Origin: Candidatus Bathyarchaeota archaeon
GTDB lineage: Archaea > Thermoproteota > Bathyarchaeia > Bathyarchaeales > UBA233
Assembly (NCBI GenBank): GCA_025057795.1
Contig: JANXEP010000040.1
Coordinates: 33,700-97,699 of the forward strand
DNA: 64,000 nt
Direction of reading: 5' to 3'
Shown here: positions 16,869 through 25,579 of the stretch, in pieces
Position numbering within the stretch: the stretch's first letter is position 1
Layout: every line of letters begins with the position of its first letter
The notes under the pieces: model-generated
Seen by the model: the letters and a program-made list of their open reading frames with translations, nothing else
Told to the model about the DNA's origin: nothing
The model's database searches: none
Position numbers and translations under genes: made by a program

Positions 16869-18131
16869 CTACTGTTCTTGAAGTTTAAACCTTAGGATGG
16901 CGGCTATTCCACCGAAGGAGTTTTTAAGCATCTGACCCTCCTCGGTTTCCGTGGAAACAATCTCCACGTCCGTGTTTGTATATTCAGCTAACTGGGCAAA
17001 GTTTTCTATAAGCTCCTGAGTTTCAGCCACTCCCAAAGAGGGTGCCTTGCAATTGGGGCAAGGCTTCCCCAATAGGCTTTGCTCAAAACTTATAAGCATG
17101 GGAGCTCTGACGGTTTGCTGCTCCTCGTACCCACATGCATTGCACTTTACTTTAACCCGAACAATATCAAGGCCTTCGGAAAGCAACAACGTTTTAACGG
17201 CGCCGGCTTCAAGGGCTTTTCTAACCTCATCTTCCCCGTAAGTGGCCATGCCCGTATCATGACCGATCTCGTAGAGAAACTGCTGCATTATCTGCTTTTC
17301 CTCTATGTAGCGTACCTTCCGCATAATTTCCGGGGCTTTATCCATAACCTCTTTCACGCCTTGCTCATCAACGTAGGCGGTATCCACCGTGTCCAAGATT
17401 TTCTCCTTCAACTGATAATTCAAATAGTCGCCCTTTTCAAAATCGTATTTAGTTGGGCCGGGCCCCCCAATTATTAAACCCTTCAAGTTTTCTATGGGCA
17501 GAAAAACTTCATTGGCATGTTGGCCTACACGCCTAAAATATTCCTGCAATCGCATCTCCCTAAGCCTTTCAAATCTTCTAGCGGACTGGCCTCCAGCGCG
17601 CGTTTTACCTGGAACACCAGAGGTCACTTCCCTAACTATTTCGAGGCGTCTACCCTGAAGGATTGCAAGGGTCGCGGCTGTGGCATCTATGAGCAGTATA
17701 CCATAAGCTTCCTTTTCCCGCAAAAGCTCCTGCAGATGCTCTGTGTGGAATCGTGAATCGCACCTGTAAAGGTATATGTTGATTGGTTCAGGCGGTATTA
17801 TCACATATGTTTCTATTTTTTCGCTGCCAGCCCCGTTTTGGGGAATTGCGCCGCAGAATATTACAAGCCCGTTTTCAGGGGTTTCCTTGAAAAGCTTGAG
17901 GCGCTGCTGAACTCGTACGATGGCGTCTTGAACATTCTTGCGGGTTGTTGTGGATTTTATGTTTGAGGCTGTGCCGTACTCCTCCCTAAGCATATTCATG
18001 ACTTCGCTTATCTGTTTACCAGGAGGGATATAAAGCGATATAAGCTCTGTACCTCGACCTTCCTTGTTCGCCAGCGTGCTAAGTATCTTTTTTAAACGAA
18101 AGAGCTCAAGAGACGTCCTTTTGCGACTCAA
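16869..18131 (-). CDS. prf1: Archaeal peptide chain release factor 1
   Basis: Recognises all three stop codons and triggers peptide release on the ribosome. 420 aa, full length. Domain 1 holds NIKS at residues 57-60, the stop-decoding loop; domain 2 holds GGQ at 180-182 (RAGGQSARRF), the peptidyl-tRNA hydrolysis motif; the C-terminal domain has the mini-domain cysteines CNACGYEE and CPNCKAP. The start is a TTG after GTGAAAACG. It lies 68 bp downstream of ftr on the same strand; co-transcription is possible but no functional link is implied. Confidence 0.96.
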   Translation of the reverse strand: MSRKRTSLELFRLKKILSTLANKEGRGTELISLYIPPGKQISEVMNMLREEYGTASNIKSTTTRKNVQDAIVRVQQRLKLFKETPENGLVIFCGAIPQNGAGSEKIETYVIIPPEPINIYLYRCDSRFHTEHLQELLREKEAYGILLIDATAATLAILQGRRLEIVREVTSGVPGKTRAGGQSARRFERLREMRLQEYFRRVGQHANEVFLPIENLKGLIIGGPGPTKYDFEKGDYLNYQLKEKILDTVDTAYVDEQGVKEVMDKAPEIMRKVRYIEEKQIMQQFLYEIGHDTGMATYGEDEVRKALEAGAVKTLLLSEGLDIVRVKVKCNACGYEEQQTVRAPMLISFEQSLLGKPCPNCKAPSLGVAETQELIENFAQLAEYTNTDVEIVSTETEEGQMLKNSFGGIAAILRFKLQEQ

Positions 18132-18199
18132 ACGTTTTCACTTGTTCCATTTGGCTGAGAATACGTAAACATGGTCAAAATAAGAGTTTAGATTTAACG

Positions 18200-19180
18200 T
18201 CAAGTTGTTTCCAAAACTTCTTTTAGAAACGCCTTGTATGGGCCCAGTTTTCCGCCATAATTGCCCGCGGTTATTCTTACAACCCCTGGAACGTTTGAGG
18301 CTGCTTTAATGCCTTCCCTCATGGCTTTTTTAACATCTTCCAACGTTAATCCATTTATGACAATTTCATAAACGCAGTTAACCTCTTCGGGAAGCTGCGT
18401 GTCCGCAACAATCTTCTTCAACGACGGACAGAAGGGGTGGTTTGTCGAAGCCTTAAGCTTGTATTTTAATGAACCTGCCTTTGAACCCGAACGGCAAATT
18501 CCTCCAGGAAAAGGCATTATTACTTTAGCTCCACTGCTTGCAATGGCTTTAACTGCTTCTTCAGAGGCTGTGAGCCCTGAAACTCTGTCTCTGGCCAGTA
18601 TCAAAAAGTTTCCCCCTGCAACAGCCTCGGCGACTCCAAAAGTGTCTTCGACAATGAATTCGCCCTCCATTACGGGTATCCGCCACACCCTCCTGTTGCT
18701 AACTAAGCCCTTTCTTTGGAATCCGTCTCCGAAGTATCTGAGACTTCTCCCTATCTTCAGCCTCCTTTTCGCATTTGGAAGACCGTCAAAGGCGGCTGTT
18801 GTGGGACAAGTCATTATGCACTGGCCTATGCGTACTAGCATCTGATTTTTCAATTCAAACCTGTTGCGGTTATAGATATGAACTAGGGCGCCTACCCTAC
18901 CGTCTGGAGTTTTATCCTCCGGAACTATACCCTCCACGCCCGCTTCGGCTGGAGCCATAATAACGCTGGTTGCAAAGCCGGTTGTAACTTCAGCCGCTTT
19001 TAAGGCCCACTTTTCATTGTCGGCTGTTATTAAAACACGCCCAACCCATAGGGGGAACATCTCAGCAAATGTGTCTGCAATCTTTACTGTTTGCCCCGAT
19101 GGAGATGTAATAATGAAGCATGGCCCAAACTTGTCTTTCTCATCATAGCCTACTACCTTAAAGTCGTCTTTTTTTTCCAA
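18200..19180 (-). CDS. ftr: Formylmethanofuran:H4MPT formyltransferase
   Basis: Cytoplasmic transfer of the formyl group from formylmethanofuran to tetrahydromethanopterin, the second step of the archaeal methyl branch. 326 aa. Ftr signatures run through the protein: DTFAEMFPLWVGRVLITA, then SVIMAPAEAG, LVRIGQCIMTCPTTAAF, MEGEFIVEDTFG, PFPGGICRSGSKAGSLKYK and AGNYGGKLGPYK. It carries about 28 residues before the usual N-terminus; the start is TTG with GAGTGAT upstream. It is divergent from mtd, with 188 bp between, a natural place for shared control of C1 genes. Confidence 0.95.
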   Translation of the reverse strand: MEKKDDFKVVGYDEKDKFGPCFIITSPSGQTVKIADTFAEMFPLWVGRVLITADNEKWALKAAEVTTGFATSVIMAPAEAGVEGIVPEDKTPDGRVGALVHIYNRNRFELKNQMLVRIGQCIMTCPTTAAFDGLPNAKRRLKIGRSLRYFGDGFQRKGLVSNRRVWRIPVMEGEFIVEDTFGVAEAVAGGNFLILARDRVSGLTASEEAVKAIASSGAKVIMPFPGGICRSGSKAGSLKYKLKASTNHPFCPSLKKIVADTQLPEEVNCVYEIVINGLTLEDVKKAMREGIKAASNVPGVVRITAGNYGGKLGPYKAFLKEVLETT

Positions 19181-19368
19181 TTCTTATCACTCTTCCATAC
19201 ACGTTTTTAACTTACCTTTGATAAGGCTTTCCCTTCCTTTAAGATTTTTCGCATTTAATTCTTAGCGTCCCTTGTGGACTGTTGCAGGGGATTCATTCTA
19301 ATAGTGTGAAAATCTTATAAACATCCTTTCCTAAATACGGCTTTTAGTTTGGCTTCCAGGTGAAGTAA

Positions 19369-20262
19369 ATGGAAAAAGTTAAGGTTGGCGTCTTTAAGTG
19401 TGGCAACATTGGCTCCGCTCCCATCCTTGAACTTCTCCTCGACGAGTTGGCTGATAGAGAGGACATATCCGTCCGGAGTGTAACAACTGGTGCAAAAATG
19501 ACCGTCGAAGAAGTTGAAGATACATTGCCAAAAATTTTCGACTTTAACCCTCACTTCATAATATTCATATCCCCAAACCCTGCGGTTCAAGGCCCCACCA
19601 AAGCTAGGGAAATCCTTCTTGAAAAAAAAATTCCAAGCATCTTTATTTCCGATTCCCCTGGGAGACGGTTGAAGGAAGAGTTTGAAAAAAACGGCTTTGG
19701 CTACATCATAGTTATGGGCGACCCCCTCATTGGAGCCAGAAAAGAGTTTTTAGACCCCGCTGAAATGGCAATTTTTAACGCTAATATAATTAAAGTACTT
19801 GCAATAACCGGTGTTTATAAAATAATGTATCAAGAAATTGACGCAGTAATTTACGGTTATAAGGAAGGGTTAAAGCCTGAACTGCCAAGGCTAATTATAG
19901 ACACTGACAGCATCAGGGACAATTCTGACTTTAAGAATCCCTATGCAAAGGCGAAGGCCATGGCGGCTTATGAACTCGCAAAAAAGGTTGCGGAGATAAA
20001 CACTCGGGCTTGCTTTATGGAAAAAGAAAAAGAAAAGTATATTCCGCTAGTTGCATGCGCCCATGAAATCGCCCAAGTGGCGGCAAAGCTGGCTGAAGAG
20101 GCCAGGGAAATTGAAAAGTACGCTGACACTTTGGTTAGGAGACCCCACTCTAAAGATGGAAGGTTGAAGGTTAAGGAAAAGCTTATGTCGCCTGCAACTT
20201 TTGATGAGGAGTTGTACGCGAGGATAACTAAACATTTAATTAACGGTATAAAAAGAGAGTAA
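19369..20262 (+). CDS. mtd: F420-dependent methylene-H4MPT dehydrogenase
   Basis: Interconverts methenyl- and methylene-tetrahydromethanopterin with F420H2. 297 aa. The Mtd pattern is clear: VKVGVFKCGNIGSAPILELL, then SPNPAVQGPTKAREIL, FISDSPGRRLKEEF, MGDPLIGARKEFLDPAEMA and LVRRPHSKDGRLKVKEKL. CAGGTGAAG lies just before the ATG, and a TATA-like CTTATAAAC at about 19313-19321 is well placed. It is followed on the same strand, after 86 bp containing a separate promoter, by an MtdB-type dehydrogenase for the same reaction with a different cofactor. Confidence 0.95.
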   Translation: MEKVKVGVFKCGNIGSAPILELLLDELADREDISVRSVTTGAKMTVEEVEDTLPKIFDFNPHFIIFISPNPAVQGPTKAREILLEKKIPSIFISDSPGRRLKEEFEKNGFGYIIVMGDPLIGARKEFLDPAEMAIFNANIIKVLAITGVYKIMYQEIDAVIYGYKEGLKPELPRLIIDTDSIRDNSDFKNPYAKAKAMAAYELAKKVAEINTRACFMEKEKEKYIPLVACAHEIAQVAAKLAEEAREIEKYADTLVRRPHSKDGRLKVKEKLMSPATFDEELYARITKHLINGIKRE

Positions 20263-20348
20263 CATGTATATATCATATTAATCTTTACATATGTTATTGC
20301 GAATAAGTATATATAGAGCATTGACCATTTCTCTCGCGGTGAATAACG

Positions 20349-22070
20349 TTGAAAGCCCTTGAAATAGCTCCCTTAGATGGAAAAAAACTAAAAGTCATAA
20401 TTGCCGAGAAAGAGTACAGCGAGCCCTTCTGGGTTATAGAGCCCATCAACAACCACACACCCAAAAACATACTCTCATCCAGATTTAAGCCATCCATCGC
20501 CTTCTGCAGCTTCCTAGAAAAATTAGTCGACGAAGCAAAGCCAGACTTTATAACCGAGGAGTTAGGAAACCGTTCAGCAAAAGAGTTTAACGAAAACAAC
20601 GCCATCGCCCAAATAGCATCAAAAAGAAACATTCCCCTATTCGCCGTTGACATGGACGAAAACGCAAAAGGATACATTGCATCCCAAATGGAAGAGAAAA
20701 AGGAACTGCGAAATCGTATACTGAAAGCTTTAGAAGCGTTGCCTAACGAAGAAAGCGATGAAAGAGAGTATTTAGAAGCTTACGGCCAATGTCTACAACA
20801 GGAAATCGAGGAAATTGAAAAAGAGGTGAAGTTTTCCATTAGAGAAAGCTGGATTGTCATGGGGATTCTTGAAAACGCTAGAAAACTGGAAAAGGAAGAG
20901 TTAACATGCCTGCACATATCCAGCCCTGAACACGTAAACGGTGTAAAAAAACTTTTAGAGTCTGTTGACGTCGACGCGGAAACAATCCAACCAATCAAGA
21001 AGCTTGTTCTATCAAAGGAGAAAGCTTCCCATGCAGAAATTGAAGATTTACTCAAGTCAATGCAAATCCAAATGAAACCCGTAATCCAAAGATCTTCAGA
21101 GGAAGCGCCCTACATACTTTTTTTCCTAGATACAGATGAAAGAGCCAGCCCCTTTGACATTTGCATGGCCTACGACGCCGGCTTTAACGTTGTTGTCCCA
21201 TACGAGAATGTTACGCCAGAAGAAGCTAAGAAAATAGTGCAAGACGCCATATTTTCAAGAGACCCTAAAGGAGTTAAACGTACATGCTTTTTTGTTGGCG
21301 GAAAGGACATGGACAAAGCTGAAGAAGTTTCGAAAGTAGCTCGCGAGTCAATGTTTCCACCGTTTCAAGCCAACATAATAATCGACCCCGCAGGAGCTTA
21401 CACAACAGCTTCAGCCATGGTTGCAAAGGTGGAAGACGCTCTGGCAAAGTTTAAACTTGGAAATTTGAAGGACAAAGCTGTAGCTGTTTTTGGCACAGGA
21501 TCTGTTGGAAGAGTCGCAGCCATACTCTTGGCAAAGCTTGGATGCAAAGTGACCATTGTTAGTCCCAACCCCGACAGGAAGGACGGCGAAGAATACATTA
21601 CCAGGTTGACCACTTTGCTCCGCGAGAAATACGGAGTAAAAATAGACGGAGTTTTTGCTCCAACACCTGCAAAAAAAGCCGAGGTTATAAACAACCACGA
21701 AGTTATTCTTTGCGCTTCAGTTGCTGGCGCTCGTATAATCACCAAGGAAATTCTAAAAGAGGTGAAGTTTGCCAAAGTAATAGCCGACGTCAATGCTGTT
21801 CCGCCATTGGGCGTGGAGGGGACAAAGCTTGACGATGACATGAGAGAAGTTCTCCCGGGAATTTTCAGCATAGGCGCTTTGACCATTGGCAGATTAAAAT
21901 ACAAACTTGAAAGGGAAATCTTGAAAGAAGCCCGCAAGAACGGCAAGGCCAAGGTTTACAACTACAATTACGCAATGGAGCTTGCTAGGAAAATATTGAA
22001 GGGCGAAATATCCCCGGTTAAACTGTCATTGACCTTGAGTTATCCCTCTAAAAAGAAGGGAACTTCATAG
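20349..22070 (+). CDS. Fusion: unknown N-terminal domain (possibly TraB/TIKI-like) + MtdB-type methylene-H4MPT dehydrogenase
   Basis: 573 aa. Residues about 254-573 match NAD(P)-dependent methylene-H4MPT dehydrogenase MtdB/MtdA from methylotrophs: SPFDICMAYDAGFNVVVPY, DAIFSRDPKGVKRTCFFVGG, the Rossmann loop AVFGTGSVGRVAA, and VIADVNAVPPLGVEG. This part would oxidise or reduce the same C1 carrier as Mtd, but with NAD(P). Residues 1-215 are not part of known MtdB; they contain DFITEELGN, IPLFAVDMDENA, RESWIVMGILENA and CLHISSPEHVNGVKKLL, reminiscent of the TraB/TIKI fold, but this is tentative. A charged linker joins the halves. The start is TTG after GGTGA, with a TATATATAG box upstream. The frame is continuous, so the fusion is not an obvious assembly break. 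Confidence 0.85.
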   Translation: MKALEIAPLDGKKLKVIIAEKEYSEPFWVIEPINNHTPKNILSSRFKPSIAFCSFLEKLVDEAKPDFITEELGNRSAKEFNENNAIAQIASKRNIPLFAVDMDENAKGYIASQMEEKKELRNRILKALEALPNEESDEREYLEAYGQCLQQEIEEIEKEVKFSIRESWIVMGILENARKLEKEELTCLHISSPEHVNGVKKLLESVDVDAETIQPIKKLVLSKEKASHAEIEDLLKSMQIQMKPVIQRSSEEAPYILFFLDTDERASPFDICMAYDAGFNVVVPYENVTPEEAKKIVQDAIFSRDPKGVKRTCFFVGGKDMDKAEEVSKVARESMFPPFQANIIIDPAGAYTTASAMVAKVEDALAKFKLGNLKDKAVAVFGTGSVGRVAAILLAKLGCKVTIVSPNPDRKDGEEYITRLTTLLREKYGVKIDGVFAPTPAKKAEVINNHEVILCASVAGARIITKEILKEVKFAKVIADVNAVPPLGVEGTKLDDDMREVLPGIFSIGALTIGRLKYKLEREILKEARKNGKAKVYNYNYAMELARKILKGEISPVKLSLTLSYPSKKKGTS

Positions 22071-22071
22071 A

Positions 22072-23103
22072 CTAATGTGAAAGCTTTTTGATGGAACGAT
22101 TGATAGTGATTTCAGCGATGTCGGCTGCGTAATCCGCAATTCGTTTTATGCTATCCCGTATCGAGCAACACGCACAAATTACTTCCGTATCTTTTTCTTC
22201 CGTAAAAGTTAGAGAAGCTATTTCCACGTCTAACCTTTCTATTTTTATTTTATTTTCAATGACCTCTATCGAAGATTTTACATCATTTGCGAAAAGGGCT
22301 TTGACGGCTTTGTCATAAAGGGCTGCAGAGTCGCATCCAGCAGCATACATTTTTTCCAAAAGTTGCTCTGAAATCTTCTTTTTCCTTCCTTCAATCATGA
22401 TTATGTGTTGAGCTATGCTTGAGGCTTGATCAGAAACCTGTTCTATACGGTGAATAAAGGTTTGATAGTTTAAACAGTCAATAGGGTCTAAGGCAAGTTG
22501 GTTTGCCAAAGCTGGTTGGACGGCGGCTTTGCGCAGCAGCCTAAGTATAAAATATGCAAAGCGGTCAACCTCATCGTCCAGAGTATAAACAGATTTTGCA
22601 AGCGAAGCATCCTGTTTCTGTAGGGCTAAGAGGGCGTCACGGCACATGGAGCTTGATATTTTGTATATCCTGTTCATTGCAGTTTCAATGGACGCTTTAG
22701 ACTCGTCTATAAGGGTTGCCAATTGAATTTCCTTTGTGTCCGCCTCTAATATTCGCAGATAGAGCATTTGGGCTATTTTGCGGATGGCTTTTTGTTGAGG
22801 AACAGTGAAAAAGTTTTTGGAAACCAGCGTTATGTAAGCGTAACCGTTTAGGTAACAGGCAACTATGCTGCGGACAATGTATGTTATGTTTTCTTCCGGC
22901 TCCACATTAAGAGTTATTTTTGGTAGTTCTTCCTCGCTTTTTAGCCCGGGAAAAATAACGAGGGAGCGGTCTCTATTCATGGTAATTGAAACAACATCTC
23001 CCTGTTTAAGCTCGTTTAACTGCGTCCAATACTTCGGAAGGGAGATAACAAGCGAAGATCTCCCAAGGGACATTATTTTCCTCTGTTCCACGGATCCCAC
23101 CAC
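22072..23103 (-). CDS. AbrB-PhoU domain regulator (phosphate-uptake-regulator type)
   Basis: 343 aa. An N-terminal SpoVT/AbrB DNA-binding domain (MSLGRSSLVISLPKYW ... LKQGDVVSI) is followed by helical PhoU-like repeats. Archaeal proteins of this type are annotated as phosphate-uptake regulators, but most are untested. The start is GTG; a TATA-like element lies immediately upstream, so the mRNA may be leaderless. The stop faces the MtdB-fusion stop with one base between. No phosphate transporter genes are nearby, so the target may be something else. A paralogue lies at 48419-49501. Confidence 0.82.
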   Translation of the reverse strand: MVGSVEQRKIMSLGRSSLVISLPKYWTQLNELKQGDVVSITMNRDRSLVIFPGLKSEEELPKITLNVEPEENITYIVRSIVACYLNGYAYITLVSKNFFTVPQQKAIRKIAQMLYLRILEADTKEIQLATLIDESKASIETAMNRIYKISSSMCRDALLALQKQDASLAKSVYTLDDEVDRFAYFILRLLRKAAVQPALANQLALDPIDCLNYQTFIHRIEQVSDQASSIAQHIIMIEGRKKKISEQLLEKMYAAGCDSAALYDKAVKALFANDVKSSIEVIENKIKIERLDVEIASLTFTEEKDTEVICACCSIRDSIKRIADYAADIAEITINRSIKKLSH

Positions 23104-23235
23104 GCATATATTTGGGAATTCAAGTATATATTTTTATATATGCTCGCATTAATACACCAAACATTATACACTTGCTCCGAATAACTTAAATAATTAATGG
23201 GCAACAATGACATTGTAAGTTTGCGAGGTGAAAGT

Positions 23236-23472
23236 TTGACAGAAGTTGTTGAAAAAAGCTTGAAAAAAATCGGCGTAACGACATCTAAACCCGTCTTAGC
23301 CATCCTATGCATAATCTTCGGCATTCTAGTAATTATCATACCAGCTCTTCTAGGAATAATAGTTGGCTTGTTCCTCATAATAGAGGGTGTTCTGCTGTTA
23401 ACGGAGCACATGGAAATAAAGAGGCAACAGCAGACTAAACAGGAACAGAAACCGTCAACAACGCCCACATAA
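23236..23472 (+). CDS. Small two-helix membrane protein
   Basis: About 78 aa. A basic amphipathic N-terminus is followed by two hydrophobic stretches (VLAILCIIFGILVIIIPALL and IIVGLFLIIEGVLLL) and a Gln/Lys-rich tail. No family is recognised. GAGGTGA four bases before the TTG at 23236 favours this start; an in-frame ATG at 23197 would add 13 residues. The gap before the ATP-grasp gene is 39 bp, so the two may be co-transcribed. Confidence 0.6.
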   Translation: MTEVVEKSLKKIGVTTSKPVLAILCIIFGILVIIIPALLGIIVGLFLIIEGVLLLTEHMEIKRQQQTKQEQKPSTTPT

Positions 23473-23511
23473 ACATCATAAGCATCTTTTTCTCTCCAGT
23501 TTTGATTACGC

Positions 23512-24756
23512 TTGCTGAAAGATATAGTGCAAGGTCAAAAAGATTTGGCGGCAACAAAATTTCAAAAGCTCTTAGTTGTCGGGATTGACACGATTTTTGT
23601 TGCTTCATCCGCAAAAAAGGCAGGCTACAAAGTTTATGCAGCGGACTACTTCGGCGATCTTGACCTTAGAAAAACATGTGATGATTTCATAGCGGTTGTT
23701 GAACAGCAGAAGGGAAAAAGCTGTGGCAGGATCGCGCAAAACTTTAAACCAGAAGCTTTTCTGGAAATGGCGAAAACGCTAAAAAAGCGGCATAACATAG
23801 ACGGGATACTACTTTCCTCAGGTTTAGAAGACTTTTTCGACGTTCTATATGAGTTGAACAGTGTAGCTCCAATAATAGGAAACTCTCTTAGAGCGATTAG
23901 AAATGTCCGTGAAAAGTTAAGATTCTTTGAAGAGCTTAGAGCGCTCGGCATACCCCATCCTGAAACCATTATCGTGAAGAGTGCCCGCGAAGCGGAGGAC
24001 GCTGCCTCGGAAATAGGCTACCCGGTTGTAATTAAGCCTGCCAAGGGCTTCGGGGGAGCCGGCATAAGAAAGGCGTTAAACCGTGACGATTTGAAAAAAG
24101 TTTTACCCACGGTTTTTGAGGACAGCGGAAACATTGTAATTCAAAAATTCATAAACGGTGTCCACGCTAGCATATCTCTTCTAGCTGCGGAAAATGGTGT
24201 GAGGGTTTTATCCATAAACGAGCAGCTGTTAGGGTTGCCGTTGGTTTTCCAGCAAGAACCTTTTGGATACTGCGGCAACATTGTCCCATTAAAAGTTTCC
24301 AGCTCAGTTTTTGAAAAGTGCAAGTTGACTGCTGAAAAAGTTGCCTTATACTTTGGCCTTAGGGGCTCCAACGGAATTGACATAGTACTCTCAGAAGGCG
24401 AGCCTTACGTTATGGAGGTGAACCCTAGATTTCAAGGGACATTAGGGTGCGTAGAGAGGGTTCTCGGAATAAACCTTATAGAATCTCATATCAGGGCATG
24501 CCTACACGGCGAGTTGCCAAAAATACGTGAACCTTCAAAATTTTGCGCCCGCCTAATTTTATACGCGCCTAGGAGGGTTTTTGCTCCAGATCTAACAGCT
24601 TTTCAAGAAGTTTGGGATGTCCCCCTACCGGACAGCATAATAGAGGAAGGCGAACCCTTATGCTCAATCTTAGCTGAGGGAGAAAGCCGCGACTCCTCTT
24701 TTCAAAAGGCCAGCAGTCTTGCCGAGCTAATCTACAGCAGACTCCGCAAAGCTTAG
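23512..24756 (+). CDS. ATP-grasp carboligase, COG2232-like
   Basis: ATP-grasp enzyme joining a carboxylate to an amine or thiol through an acyl-phosphate. 414 aa. A Rossmann-like preATP-grasp domain (LLVVGIDTIFVASSAKKAGY) precedes the ATP-grasp fold: GYPVVIKPAKGFGGAGIR for nucleotide binding, NIVIQKFINGV, and GEPYVMEVNPRFQGTLG for Mg-ATP ligands. It resembles the archaeal group annotated as predicted ATP-dependent carboligase related to biotin carboxylase; the substrate is unknown. The start is uncertain (TTG 23512, or GTG 23527). It overlaps the convergent membrane gene by 4 bp. Confidence 0.8.
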   Translation: MLKDIVQGQKDLAATKFQKLLVVGIDTIFVASSAKKAGYKVYAADYFGDLDLRKTCDDFIAVVEQQKGKSCGRIAQNFKPEAFLEMAKTLKKRHNIDGILLSSGLEDFFDVLYELNSVAPIIGNSLRAIRNVREKLRFFEELRALGIPHPETIIVKSAREAEDAASEIGYPVVIKPAKGFGGAGIRKALNRDDLKKVLPTVFEDSGNIVIQKFINGVHASISLLAAENGVRVLSINEQLLGLPLVFQQEPFGYCGNIVPLKVSSSVFEKCKLTAEKVALYFGLRGSNGIDIVLSEGEPYVMEVNPRFQGTLGCVERVLGINLIESHIRACLHGELPKIREPSKFCARLILYAPRRVFAPDLTAFQEVWDVPLPDSIIEEGEPLCSILAEGESRDSSFQKASSLAELIYSRLRKA

Positions 24757-25484
24757 ACGGATAAGCCCATTTTCCGGGCGACACTGATTATTGGGGGGCC
24801 TATTAAAACCGTCACAATTGTAGACAGCGCTACTTTTATTGGAGTCTCAACGGCGCCTAACGCCCATATAGCTTGAAGCACACCTATATCATAGTTGTAA
24901 AATAGGCGGTAGGTTTGGCATGGAACGAAAACGAAGATGCGGAAGAGCACGTCAGCCTCTAAGCCTATAAAAGTGCTTAATGCAAGAATGTAAACTAGGC
25001 GGATTTTGGAATGCACGTCCCATACGCCTTTCATTTTCGTTGCTATAAAAGCGGTGGCAAGGAGAACTATAAACGCCAAGTAGACGTCCCACATGCCCCA
25101 GAAGGGAAGTTGCCACGAAACGGGAGCCGCGAAAAAGCCTCCTAAAAGAACCAAATAGTATGCTAAGGCTATCCTCCACTTCCCTCTAAAGACAAGGGCG
25201 GAAATCATTGCTCCTAAGGGTGCCCCAAGGGTGAAGAGAAACTCGTAGACATCTATGAAATTGATGGAGTGACCGACCATAACTCCCACAAGATTTGAAA
25301 AGAAGCCAGTTAACGGCCCAAGTATTATTCCAGTTATGGGTTCAGATATGAAGACCCAGCTATGCCAAACGCCTGAATAGGGCAAGATCGGCGGCACTAC
25401 AAAGGAGTCGCAAACAATGTTAAAAGCGGCGAAAACAGCGACTAGCGATATGAAGACGCTTGTCGGCTTCTTACAGCCCTCCAT
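24753..25484 (-). CDS. ECF-type vitamin transporter S component-like membrane protein
   Basis: 243 aa with about six hydrophobic helices, resembling the substrate-binding S subunits of energy-coupling-factor importers: FAAFNIVCDSFVVPPILPY, then SEPITGIILGPLTGFFSNLVG and TLGAPLGAMISALVF. No AT module (EcfA/EcfT) lies nearby, which is usual for group-II ECF systems where modules are shared. Substrate not predictable. GGAG lies upstream of the ATG. The gene diverges from the M42 peptidase gene. Confidence 0.65.
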   Translation of the reverse strand: MEGCKKPTSVFISLVAVFAAFNIVCDSFVVPPILPYSGVWHSWVFISEPITGIILGPLTGFFSNLVGVMVGHSINFIDVYEFLFTLGAPLGAMISALVFRGKWRIALAYYLVLLGGFFAAPVSWQLPFWGMWDVYLAFIVLLATAFIATKMKGVWDVHSKIRLVYILALSTFIGLEADVLFRIFVFVPCQTYRLFYNYDIGVLQAIWALGAVETPIKVALSTIVTVLIGPPIISVARKMGLSV

Positions 25485-25579
25485 TTCACTAAACTCCTAT
25501 TTATTCCACAAACTTACCAAGCAGTTTAATATAAAGTTTATACGGTTGCTAACGTTAACCATCTGGAAGGAGAATTGCT

